From Burkholderia pyrrocinia (GTDB lineage Bacteria > Pseudomonadota > Gammaproteobacteria > Burkholderiales > Burkholderiaceae): a DNA stretch of 64,000 nucleotides. Both the position numbers and the translations under genes were made by a program. The DNA lies in assembly GCF_003330765.1 (NCBI RefSeq), contig NZ_CP024903.1, positions 1,116,001 through 1,180,000 of the forward strand, given 5' to 3'. The notes under the pieces are model-generated. The model ran no database searches. It worked only from the letters and a program-made list of their open reading frames with translations, and was not told the DNA's origin. Shown here piece by piece: positions 25,387 through 33,864 of the stretch. The number at the start of each line of letters is the position of its first letter. Position 1 is the first letter of the stretch.

Positions 25387-25791
25387 ATGTCGAAATACAT
25401 CGGGTATGCAGCACCGTTCGAATCACGTGTGCAGTCACGTGAAAGATGGCGCAAGGTCTACACGAAGGTCCGGGTTAGCAAATGGCTGCTATTGAGCGTG
25501 GCATGTGCGGCGATGCTTGGGGCCATCGCCTTGTGGGGCTGGTGGGACCGGGAACCGGGCTGGTGGTATCCCGTGGCCGTAGCGGTGTTTGCCTGGCTCT
25601 ATCTTGCAGGAGGAATAGCGCTGCCGAAACTCCGCGGCTGGCGGTCCTATGTCTCAACCATCATGTACATGGAAGCGATTGAAGACGGCCTGTGCACGGA
25701 CAGACCGTTTACCTGGAAGGGACGCAACCGGTGGTACAGGGAACACGGTCACCCTGGTGGCTGCAGCCCGTGCCGGAATCCATGCGGGTGA
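25387..25791 (+). CDS. small VgrG-island membrane protein, unknown function
   Basis: A 134-residue protein. It has a basic N-terminus (RVQSRERWRKVYTKVRVSKW) and two adjacent membrane helices rich in Trp (LLLSVACAAMLGAIALWGWW and WWYPVAVAVFAWLYLAGGIA). A hydrophilic C-terminal tail contains three Cys (GLCTDRP, GCSPCRNPCG region). ATG 25387 is 13 bases after the stop of the preceding gene, so it is co-transcribed. Not recognised. The tight linkage to the larger membrane protein suggests they act together. Confidence 0.7.
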   Translation: MSKYIGYAAPFESRVQSRERWRKVYTKVRVSKWLLLSVACAAMLGAIALWGWWDREPGWWYPVAVAVFAWLYLAGGIALPKLRGWRSYVSTIMYMEAIEDGLCTDRPFTWKGRNRWYREHGHPGGCSPCRNPCG

Positions 25792-25890
25792 ACCAGGGCG
25801 CGGAAGACTGGCCGATGCTGTGAGGCTGGGGCAGGGTGTAGAAATCACACCCTGTGATTTTTGCGAAGACGTGACTTGAGGGGGAATGTA

Positions 25891-25961
25891 GTGAAACTGC
25901 TAAAAAGAATAGCTGTTCCGTTGCTCACGCTTGTCTGCAGCACGCTCATTGGTTTCGCCAG
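25891..25961 (+). pseudogene. 5' fragment of a secreted-protein gene cut at the island border
   Basis: A GTG at 25891 with a GAGGGGG site upstream opens the frame MKLLKRIAVPLLTLVCSTLI-GFA, a textbook signal peptide or lipoprotein leader on the island strand. At about base 25945-25961 the sequence switches to the lysR downstream region (GCCGCAATAAT), after which the frame is Arg-rich nonsense. I read it as the next gene of the VgrG operon, truncated during the recombination that set the right border. Confidence 0.6.
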
Positions 25962-26009
25962 CCGCAATAATCGCCCGGCGCTCGGTGCGCGCCGGGCCAG
26001 CCGCGTCGT

Positions 26010-26912
26010 CTACGGCGCGCTTCGCCATGCGGTGAACAGTTCCGCGAGGAAATCGACGAACGCGCGCACCTTGCTGTCGAGCGTCGCGCGCCGCGGGTAC
26101 AGCACGTTGAGTTCGACGTCGTCGGCCCGGTGCCAGTCGGGCAGCACGATTTCGAGTTCGTTCCGGGCGAGCCGGCGGGCCGTGTAGTGCGTCGAGATCA
26201 GCGCGATACCGCCGCCGCTCGCGGCCTGGCGCAGCACCGTCGCCGATTCGTTCGAGATCAGCACGGGCCGCACCGGCACGTCGACCACCTCGCCGGTGGT
26301 GTTGGTGAGCCGCAGCGTCAGGCCCGGCGTGTCGCGGCCAACGAACAGGATGTCGTGCTGCGCGAGATCCTGCGGCGTGCGCGGCCGCCCGACGCGGTCG
26401 AGGTAGGCCGGGTTCGCGGCGAGTTTCGCCTGCGACCAGCCGAGCGAACGCGCGACGTAGCCGGAATCGGTCAGCACACCCGTGCGCAACGCGACGTCGA
26501 AACCGTGCTCGACGAGGTCGAGCACGCTGTTGTCGTAGATCAGCACGAGCTGGACTTTCGGATAACGCCGGCGAAACTCGGCGAGCGCCGGCTCCAGTTC
26601 GAACAGGCCGATCGAGTAGGGCACCAGCACGCGCAACGTCCCTTCCGGCTCCGTGCGCAGCGCGCGGGCCTGGCGGTCGGCGTCGAGCAGGATGTCCTCG
26701 GCGCGCAGGCAGCGTTCGTAGTAGTCGCGCCCGGCTTCGGTGACGGACACGCGGCGCGTGGTGCGGTACAGCAGCTGGACGCCGAGGTCGTCCTCGAGCT
26801 GCCTGACCTTGCGGCTCACGCGGCTGAGCGGCGTGTCGAGTTGCGTGGCGGCGGCGGTGAAGCTGCCGCGCTCCACCACCCGCAGGAAGATCCGGATGCT
26901 CTCGAAGTCCAT
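26010..26912 (-). CDS. LysR-family regulator adjacent to VgrG island and FUSC pump
   Basis: A 300-residue intact LysR regulator. The HTH is GSFTAAATQLDTPLSRVSRK within MDFESIRIFLRVVE. The effector domain has the RPVLISNESATVLRQAASGG to IALIST motif and the terminal pattern SKVRAFVDFLAELF, typical of the CrgA-like/DsdC-independent group. Its 3' end carries the right-hand copy of the island's flanking repeat. It is divergent from the FUSC-type efflux gene at 27058, with a 145-base shared promoter region, the classic layout for a LysR-controlled aromatic-acid efflux pump such as aaeR/aaeXAB. Regulation of that pump is inferred from position only. Confidence 0.9.
   Translation of the reverse strand: MDFESIRIFLRVVERGSFTAAATQLDTPLSRVSRKVRQLEDDLGVQLLYRTTRRVSVTEAGRDYYERCLRAEDILLDADRQARALRTEPEGTLRVLVPYSIGLFELEPALAEFRRRYPKVQLVLIYDNSVLDLVEHGFDVALRTGVLTDSGYVARSLGWSQAKLAANPAYLDRVGRPRTPQDLAQHDILFVGRDTPGLTLRLTNTTGEVVDVPVRPVLISNESATVLRQAASGGGIALISTHYTARRLARNELEIVLPDWHRADDVELNVLYPRRATLDSKVRAFVDFLAELFTAWRSAP
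26013..26156. repeat. direct repeat copy 2 (lysR 3' end)
   Basis: The right-hand partner of the repeat at 18177-18320, in the same orientation. It is part of the intact LysR gene at 26010-26912. Confidence 0.85.
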
Positions 26913-27057
26913 GAAGCGTGCTTGATTGATTGACCTTCGCGCATCTTAGCGTTCCTTCCGTCATCCTTTCGTGTCGCGCCGATTATCCTGCCCGGTGAAA
27001 TAACCAATCCCGTCGGGGCCGCTTAGCGACGGGGCCAGGCAACCGTATGCTCGCCGG

Positions 27058-28958
27058 ATGAAATTCGCTTTCCCCAGCCTGCCGCCGTTCGCGGCGGTGC
27101 GTACCGCGCTGCGCGATGCATGGCCGACGCTGCCGCCCGGCGTCCTCGGCTTCGCGTTGCGCAACACCGCCGCGTCGCTGCTTGCGCTCTATATCGCGTT
27201 CCGGATGAATCTCGACGACCCGAAGTGGGCCGCGTCGACCGTGTGGATCGTCGCGCAGGGTAGCCGCGGGATGGGGCTGTCGAAGAGCCAGTACCGGATT
27301 CTCGGTACCGCGATCGGCGCGGCGGTTGCGCTCGCGCTGACCGGCGCGTTCGCGCAGACGCCCGAGCTGTTCCTGCCGGCGCTCGCGGCGTGGATCGGCC
27401 TGTGCGCGGGCGTCGCGACGTTCCAGCGGAATTTCCGCGCGTATGCGGCGGTGCTCGCGGGCTATACGGCCGCGATCATCGCGATGGACGCGGTGTCCGC
27501 GCCGCTGCACGCGTTCGACATCGCGATCGCGCGGTTCCTTTACGTGGTGGTCGGCATTCTGTGCGGCGCGCTGTTCGACACGGTCTTCGCGCCGGGCGCA
27601 CCACTGACGGACGTCCGCACGCGGCTCACGCGCTATCTCGACCGCGCGGTCGCCGTCGGCGCGGGCGCGCTGCGCCGCGAGCCGAACGGCGCGGCGGTGC
27701 ACCGGCTGTTCGCGGACGCGCTCGAACTCGACACGGCAGCCGAATATGCGGCCGCCGGCGCGCCCCAGGTGCGCAATGCGATCGGCCATCTGCGCGCGGC
27801 GGTGCTGGGCGTGTTGTCCGCGCACGCTGCGGGCCAAGCGCTACACGAGCACGCGGCGCGCGGCGGCGAACCGCCGGACCCGCTGGTCGCCGACGCTGCG
27901 CGCGTGCTCGACGGCGTGACCGCGTCGGGCGAAGCGGGGCCCGCACTGGCCGCGCTGCGCGCGCGCGTGGACGACGCGTGGCGCGCCGAGGCCGTCGAGC
28001 CGACCGGTTCGGATGCGTCGCGCCTGCTCACGCTCGACCGGCTGGCGGCGCTGCTCGCGGGGTTCGACCGCGCATTCGCGAGCCGGGCGCAGCTCGACCG
28101 GCCGGAGCCGCCGCCTTCGCGCGTGCGCTATGCGTTCCACCAGGATGCGGTGCTCGCGTGGCACAACGGCATCCGCGCGTGCGTCGCGGTGCTGGCTGCA
28201 TCGGCGATCTGGATCCTGACCGCGTGGCCGTCGGGGGCCGGTTTCGTCGCGATCACGGGCGTGGTCTGCGCGCTGTTTTCGACGCGCCCGAACTCGATAG
28301 GCGCGACAGTCGGTTTCCTGAAAGGCGCGGCCTGCGCAGCGGTCGCAGGCGCCCTCTGCAATTTCGTGCTGCTGCCCGCGGTGTCGGGTTTCGAGATGCT
28401 GGCGTACATCATCGGCGTGTTCATGATCGGCACGGGCATCGTGATGCGTAATCCGCGCACGGCCGGCATCGGCAGCGGCTTCTCGATCTTCTTCTGGAAT
28501 TTCACGTCGCCGGACAATACCGTGCGCATCGCCGATGCGGCGTTCCTCAACTCGGCGCTCGCCACGCTGCTCGGGATCGGGTTCGGCGCACTGGTGTTCG
28601 CGCTCGTGTTCCCCGGCGATCCCGGCACCAGCCGGCAGCGCATGCATCGCGCGGTGCGCCGCGATCTGGCGAGCATCGCCCGCGACCCGCGTGCGTGGCC
28701 GGCGAGCGCGTGGCTGAGCCGCACGGCCGACCGTCTCGGGCGCGAACTGGGCTTTGCGGGCAGCCTGCCGCAAGCCCGCATCGAGCACGACCTGCGCGAT
28801 CTTCTTGCGGTCTGGACGATCGGCGACAGCCTGCTGGCGCTGGCCGGGCTGGCGGCGCGCGAGCCGGCCGCGCGCTGTTGCGCGGCGTCGTGCTGCTGCG
28901 GACGATCGCGGACGCGGCCGCCGCGCACGACGGCTTCCTGCGCGGCGCCCGGGATTGA
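27058..28958 (+). CDS. FUSC-family efflux transporter with 3' frameshift
   Basis: A FUSC/AaeB-type inner-membrane exporter of about 633 residues. It has an N-terminal block of hydrophobic helices (about 22-165, with WAASTVWIVAQGSRGMGLSK), a cytoplasmic helical domain, and a second membrane block (about 370-530, with NSIGATVGFLKGAACAAVAG). The +1 frame reads cleanly to about base 28873 (LLALAGLAAREPAA) and then becomes Cys/Arg-rich. A frame displaced by one base continues with RALLRGVVLLRTIADAAAAH and stops at 28956-28958, as the family should. A missing base in the GCGCGC run near 28870-28876 explains both. Without correction the frame would run antisense through the next two genes to 32379. 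It is either a genuine mutation with loss of about the last 30 residues, or a sequencing error. Confidence 0.8.
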
Positions 28959-28980
28959 ACCGTGCGCGGCGGGGCGCGGC

Positions 28981-29901
28981 CTAGCTGAGGCGATAGGCCT
29001 TGCCAGGCGTCACTTCCGCCGGCAGCGGCTCGCGGTTCAGTTCGAGCAGCGTGCGCTCGATCTGCCGCGTCATCGCGTCGAGCGCGAGATGGTTCGGGCC
29101 GTCGCCGAACGGCTCGGCGATCGCATGCGCGATCGCGTCGAGCGCGATCAGCGTATAGGCGACGAACACGGTGACGAACGGCGTCGCCGCGCCGATCGAA
29201 TCGACGAGGCCGAACGGCAGCAGCACGCAGTACGCATAGATGGTCCGGTGCAGCAGCACGTCGTACGAGAACGGGATCGGCGTCGACGCGATGCGCTCGC
29301 AGCCGCTCACCATCGAGACCAGATCGTCGAGGCGCGCGTCGAGCATCCACAGTCGCGTGTCGGTGAGGCGGCCCGCATCGGCGCGCGCGGCGAACGCTTC
29401 GCGCAGCCCGTGCACGATCGCGACCGGGCGGAACCGGGCGGCAGCGATGCGCGCATAGCAACCGTCGTCGAGCAGCGCGCGCAAGTCGTCGGCTGGATCG
29501 GTGTCGCGCAGTTGATGCTTGAGCGCATAGACGAAGGCGACGACCGTCCGCACCAACGCGCGCCGCGCATTGTCGTCGTGGTCGATCGCGCCGTAGCAGA
29601 GCGCCTGCGACACCAGCGTGCGCGTGGCGGTCAGCACGCCGCCCCACAGCTGCCGCGCCTCGCGGTAACGGTCGTAGCTCGCGTTGTTGCGAAACCCCGC
29701 GAAGATGGCCAGCGTGAGCCCGATCAGCGTGAACGGCGTCGGGTTCAGCGGCACCTTCTCGCCGAGCACGCGGCCGCCGCCCCACACCGCGACGAGGCTG
29801 ATCGCGAGCGTCAGCAGGAGCTGCGGCAGGATGGTCGGCAGCACCGAGCCGTTCCAGACGAGCAGCATCCGCAGCCAGTGCTCGCGCGGACGAACGATCA
29901 T
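28981..29901 (-). CDS. bestrophin-family anion channel protein
   Basis: A 306-residue member of the bestrophin (UPF0187/YneE) family of pentameric ion channels in the inner membrane. Signatures include the N-terminal VRPREHWLRMLLVWNGSVLP, the segment LTLAIFAGFRNNASYDRYRE with the conserved FRNN-x-YDRY-E, and the C-terminal calcium/selectivity-region pattern AIAEPFGDGPNHLALDAM. About four membrane helices are visible. GGAG lies 7 bases before the start. Its start lies 12 bases downstream of the stop of the YdeP-type oxidoreductase, so the two form a transcription unit. The functional link between them is unclear. Confidence 0.88.
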   Translation of the reverse strand: MIVRPREHWLRMLLVWNGSVLPTILPQLLLTLAISLVAVWGGGRVLGEKVPLNPTPFTLIGLTLAIFAGFRNNASYDRYREARQLWGGVLTATRTLVSQALCYGAIDHDDNARRALVRTVVAFVYALKHQLRDTDPADDLRALLDDGCYARIAAARFRPVAIVHGLREAFAARADAGRLTDTRLWMLDARLDDLVSMVSGCERIASTPIPFSYDVLLHRTIYAYCVLLPFGLVDSIGAATPFVTVFVAYTLIALDAIAHAIAEPFGDGPNHLALDAMTRQIERTLLELNREPLPAEVTPGKAYRLS

Positions 29902-29913
29902 CGTCGTGCTCCG

Positions 29914-32238
29914 TCAGGCGGCGATCGATGCCGGCGCGGAGGCGCGATGCAGCAACACGGGAATCGACTTCGACGTCGGCGTGTTGCACACGTCGCCGAC
30001 GCTGTCGAGCGGCACGAGCGGGTTCGTTTCCGGGTAGTACGCGCCGATGCAGCCGCGCGGGATGTCGTATTCGACGAGCAGGAAGCCGTCCGCGCGCCGC
30101 TCGATGCCGTCGTGCCACACGGTTTCCATGTCGACCCATTCGCCGGCCTTCAGCCCGAGCATCGCGAGATCGTCGCGGTTCGCGAATACCACGCGGCGCT
30201 GGCCGAACACGCCGCGATAGCGGTCGTCGAGCCCGTAGACGGTCGTGTTGTACTGGTCGTGCGAGCGCGTCGTCATCAGCGTCATCAGGCGTTCGCCGTG
30301 CTGCGCGCGGGCGCGCTGGATCGGCGTGTCGGTCGGCAGCGCGTGCGCGATGAAGTTCGCCTTGCCGGTCGGCGTGAGCCATTCGCGGTCGCGCGACGCG
30401 ACCCGCAGGTGGAAGCCGCCCGGTCGCGCGATGCGCGTGTTGTAGTCGTAGAAGCCGTCGAGCGTCGCCTCGATCGCGTCGCGGATCTTCGCGTAGTCGT
30501 CCTTGTACGCGAGCCAGTCGATCTTGCCGCTGCCGAACAGCGCGTGGCCCATGTGCGCGACGATCGCCGGTTCCGACATCAGGTTCGGCGACGCGGGCTT
30601 GTTCATCCCGTACGACACGTGAACCATGCTCATCGAATCCTCGACCGTCACGCCTTGCGCGACGTTGTCCTGCAGGTCGATCTCGGTGCGGCCGAGCGTC
30701 GGCAGGATCAGCGCGTCGCGGCCGTGGATCAGGTGGCTGCGGTTCAGTTTCGTCGTGATGTGCACGGAGAGGTCGCAGCGGCGCATGCCTTCCCAGGTGC
30801 GCGGCGTGTCGGGCGTCGCCATCGCGAAGTTGCCGCCGAGGCCGATCAGCACCTTCACGTGACCTTCGAGCATCCCCTCGATCGTCTCGACGACGTCGTA
30901 GCCGTGGTGGCGCGGCGGTTCGAAGTCGAACACGTGGCCGAGCCGGTCGAGGAACGCCTGCGACGGCTTTTCCTCGATGCCGACCGTGCGGTTGCCCTGC
31001 ACGTTCGAGTGGCCGCGCACGGGGCACAGGCCGGCGCCGGGGCGGCCGATGTTGCCGCGCATCAGCATCAGGTTGGTCAGCATCTGCACGGTCGCGACCG
31101 AATGCTTGTGCTGCGTGATGCCCATGCCCCACGTCGCGATCACGCGCTCGCTGCGCGCATAGCGTTGCGCGAGGCCGTCGATCTGCTCGTACGGCACGCC
31201 GCTTTCGGCCGTCAGCGCGGACCAGCTTTCGTTGCGCAGGTCGTCGGCGAACGCGTCGAAGCCGGCCGTGTGCTCGCCGATGAACGCGGTGTCGAGCACG
31301 CGCGGCGCACCGGCGGCGCGCGCGGCGTCGTCGAGTTCGAGCACGCGCTTCGCCATCCCCTTGATCAGCGCGAAATCGCCGCCGATCGTCGGCTGGATGA
31401 ACGTCGATGCGATCTTCGTGCCCGACATCGTCAGCATCTCGAGCGGGCTTTGCGGATCGGCGAAGCGCTCGAGGCCACGCTCTTTCAACGGGTTGATCGA
31501 CACGATCGTCGCGCCGCGCTTCGCGCACTCGCGCAGTTCGCCCATCATCCGCGGGTGGTTGGTCGCGGGGTTCTGGCCGAAGATCAGCAGCATGTCCGCA
31601 TGTTCGAAATCGTCGAGCGTGACGGTGCCCTTGCCGACGCCGACCGACGCCGGCAGCCCGCGGCTCGTCGCCTCGTGGCACATGTTCGAGCAGTCGGGGA
31701 AGTTGTTCGTGCCGTACCGCCGCACGAGCAACTGGTACAGGAACGCCGCTTCGTTGCTCGCGCGGCCGGACGTGTAGAACGCGGCCTGGTTCGGGTCGGG
31801 CAGCGCGCGCAGGTGGCGCGCGATCAGTGCGAACGCGTCGTCCCACGCGATCGGCACATAGCGGTCGGTCTGCGCGTCGTACACCATCGGGTCGGTGAGC
31901 CGGCCGTGCTGTTCGAGTTCGAAGTCCGACTGTTCGAGCAGTTCGGTGACCGTGTGCGCGGCGAAGAATTCGGGCGTCACGCGCTTGCTCGTCGCTTCGG
32001 CGGCCACGGCCTTCACGCCGTTCTCGCAGAATTCGAACGTCGATGCGTGCTGGCGGTCGGGCCACGCGCAGCCGGGGCAGTCGAAGCCGTCCGGCTGGTT
32101 CTGGCGCAGCAGCGTGCGGTAGTTGCCGCCGGCGACCTTTTCCTTGATCAGGTTGATCGTGACGGCTTTCAGCGCCCCCCAGCCGGCGGCCGGGTGAGTG
32201 TACGGTTCGATGCGCGCGGTGGCGGATTTCTTTTTCAT
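29914..32238 (-). CDS. FdhF/YdeP-type molybdopterin oxidoreductase
   Basis: A 774-residue soluble molybdopterin enzyme of the FdhF/YdeP family (E. coli YdeP, about 760 residues). The N-terminus has GFDCPGCAWPD and FEFCENG, the family's Cys pattern for an Fe-S cluster. The cofactor ligand Cys lies in NNFPDCSNMCHEATSRGL, followed by LIFGQNPATNHPRM. A C-terminal molydopterin-dinucleotide-binding domain begins about residue 645 (TTRSHDQYNTTVYGLDDRYR). There is no Tat signal, so it is cytoplasmic. YdeP has been tied to acid resistance and the physiological substrate is unknown. I start at ATG 32238 (MKKKSATARIEPY), matching homologues. An upstream in-frame ATG at 32301 would add 21 unconserved residues. 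It is divergent from the MocR gene at 32391. Confidence 0.88.
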   Translation of the reverse strand: MKKKSATARIEPYTHPAAGWGALKAVTINLIKEKVAGGNYRTLLRQNQPDGFDCPGCAWPDRQHASTFEFCENGVKAVAAEATSKRVTPEFFAAHTVTELLEQSDFELEQHGRLTDPMVYDAQTDRYVPIAWDDAFALIARHLRALPDPNQAAFYTSGRASNEAAFLYQLLVRRYGTNNFPDCSNMCHEATSRGLPASVGVGKGTVTLDDFEHADMLLIFGQNPATNHPRMMGELRECAKRGATIVSINPLKERGLERFADPQSPLEMLTMSGTKIASTFIQPTIGGDFALIKGMAKRVLELDDAARAAGAPRVLDTAFIGEHTAGFDAFADDLRNESWSALTAESGVPYEQIDGLAQRYARSERVIATWGMGITQHKHSVATVQMLTNLMLMRGNIGRPGAGLCPVRGHSNVQGNRTVGIEEKPSQAFLDRLGHVFDFEPPRHHGYDVVETIEGMLEGHVKVLIGLGGNFAMATPDTPRTWEGMRRCDLSVHITTKLNRSHLIHGRDALILPTLGRTEIDLQDNVAQGVTVEDSMSMVHVSYGMNKPASPNLMSEPAIVAHMGHALFGSGKIDWLAYKDDYAKIRDAIEATLDGFYDYNTRIARPGGFHLRVASRDREWLTPTGKANFIAHALPTDTPIQRARAQHGERLMTLMTTRSHDQYNTTVYGLDDRYRGVFGQRRVVFANRDDLAMLGLKAGEWVDMETVWHDGIERRADGFLLVEYDIPRGCIGAYYPETNPLVPLDSVGDVCNTPTSKSIPVLLHRASAPASIAA

Positions 32239-32390
32239 GATGCGGGTGTCGGGGTCGATGGGTGCAGAGTACGCGGGGTGCCCGACCGGCTGTGTGTACA
32301 CCTGTTCACTTCAAAAAAGAGTACAGTTTCGGCCATCCATACAGTGCGGATCGCAACTGTGTTGTTGAAGGGAAGTTGAAAGGGAGGCGC

Positions 32391-33812
32391 GTGAAGCGTT
32401 ACGAACAACTGGCCGACGATCTCCAGGCGCAGATCGAGCGTGGCGTGTACCGGCCCGGCGAGCGGATTCCGTCGGTGCGGCAGGCGAGCCGGCAGCAGCA
32501 GCTCAGCGTCACGACCGTGCTGCGCGCGTACCTCGTGCTGGAAAGCCGCGGCCTGATCGAAAGCCGGCCGCAGTCGGGCTATTTCGTGCGGGCGCGCGCG
32601 TCGGCGCCGGCCGAGGCCGAACTGCACATGTCGGCGCCGGCCGCCGAGCCGTCGGCCGTGGACGTGAGCCGGCTCGTGCTGTCGACGCTGCGCTCGATCG
32701 CGCGCGACGACGCGGTGCCGCTCGGCTCGCCGTATCCCGATGCATCGCAGTTCCCGGTGCAGCGCCTCGCGCGCTACGCGCAGGCGATCGGGCGTCGCCG
32801 CACGCGCTGGGGCGTGATCGACGACCTGCCGCCCGGTAACCAGGAGCTGATCCGCCAGATCGCGCGGCGCTATGCGGAGCGCGGGATCGCGGTCGAGCCG
32901 GGCGAGATCGTGATGACGATCGGCGCGACCGAGGCGATCAACCTGTGCCTGCAGGCCGTCGCGAAGCCGGGCGACACGATCGCCGTCGAGTCGCCGACGT
33001 TCTACGCGATGCTGCACGCGATCGAGCGGATGGGCATGCGTGCGCTGGAGGTCGCGACGCACCCGGGCGACGGCATCGATCTCGACGCGCTCGAACGGAT
33101 CCTCGGGCGCGAGCGCATTGCCGCGTGCATGGTGATGCCTAATTTCCAGAATCCGCTCGGTTTCCAGATGCCCGACGCGCGCAAGCGCGCGCTCGTCGAA
33201 CTGCTGGCGAAGCATGGCGTGCCCGCGATCGAGAGCGACGTCTATCACGAGCTGCACTTCGGCGACACGACGCCGAGCGCGCTGAAGTCGTTCGACCGCG
33301 ACGGACTCGTGCTGCATTGCGCGTCGTTCACGAAGAGCCTGTCGCCGCGCTACCGGATCGGCTGGGCGATGCCGGGTCGCTACCGCGACCAGGTCGAGAA
33401 GCTGAAATTCCTGAACACGCTCGCGACGCCCGCGATCGAGCAACTCGCGATCGCCGAGTACCTGAAATACGACGGCTACGATTTCCACCTGCGACGCATG
33501 CGCAAGCAGTACGCGCAGCAGGCGAGCCTGATGAGCGCGATGGTGCGGCGCTTCTTTCCGGAAGGCACGCGGCTGTCGCAGCCGCAGGGCGGGTATGTGC
33601 TGTGGGTCGAGCTGCCGCCGCAGGTCGATGCGATGAAGCTGTACGCGCTCGCGCTCGCCCAGCGGATCACGGTCGGGCCCGGGCACATGTTCTCCGCGGG
33701 CACCGATTACCGGCATTTCATCCGGCTCAACTACAGCTATCCGTGGTCGCGGCAGATCGAGGACGCGCTGAAGGTGCTGGGGCGGCTCGCATCGGAGTGC
33801 GCGGCGCGGTGA
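32391..33812 (+). CDS. MocR-type GntR/aminotransferase-fold regulator
   Basis: A 473-residue MocR-subfamily regulator. A GntR winged helix (KRYEQLADDLQAQIERGVYR, GERIPSVRQASRQQ) is fused to a fold-type I aminotransferase domain. The PLP lysine is Lys315 in SFTKSLSPRYRIGW, and the Asp and Tyr of ESDVYHELHF are kept. The PLP domain senses a metabolite rather than catalysing. The start is GTG 32391, with AGGGAGG five bases upstream. Plus-strand frame upstream of it is not conserved. It is divergent from the YdeP gene. The 150-base gap contains the dyad-like words TGTGTACAC and GTTCAC near 32292, which could be its operator. Confidence 0.88.
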   Translation: MKRYEQLADDLQAQIERGVYRPGERIPSVRQASRQQQLSVTTVLRAYLVLESRGLIESRPQSGYFVRARASAPAEAELHMSAPAAEPSAVDVSRLVLSTLRSIARDDAVPLGSPYPDASQFPVQRLARYAQAIGRRRTRWGVIDDLPPGNQELIRQIARRYAERGIAVEPGEIVMTIGATEAINLCLQAVAKPGDTIAVESPTFYAMLHAIERMGMRALEVATHPGDGIDLDALERILGRERIAACMVMPNFQNPLGFQMPDARKRALVELLAKHGVPAIESDVYHELHFGDTTPSALKSFDRDGLVLHCASFTKSLSPRYRIGWAMPGRYRDQVEKLKFLNTLATPAIEQLAIAEYLKYDGYDFHLRRMRKQYAQQASLMSAMVRRFFPEGTRLSQPQGGYVLWVELPPQVDAMKLYALALAQRITVGPGHMFSAGTDYRHFIRLNYSYPWSRQIEDALKVLGRLASECAAR

Positions 33813-33864
33813 GCGCCGTGCCGGGTGGCAGGCGGCGGCCGGCCGGCGGCCGCCGTGGCGTGCG

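Noticed and set aside
25649..25879. 76-codon plus-strand gene between the small membrane protein and the truncated leader
   Set aside because: It overlaps the C-terminal half of the 134-residue protein in another frame, has no ribosome-binding site and no features.
28959..32379. Plus-strand open frame continuing the FUSC gene through 32379
   Set aside because: It is antisense to clear bestrophin and molybdopterin oxidoreductase genes, and its translation is Arg/His/Asp-rich. It exists only because of the frameshift near 28870 and GC-biased codons.
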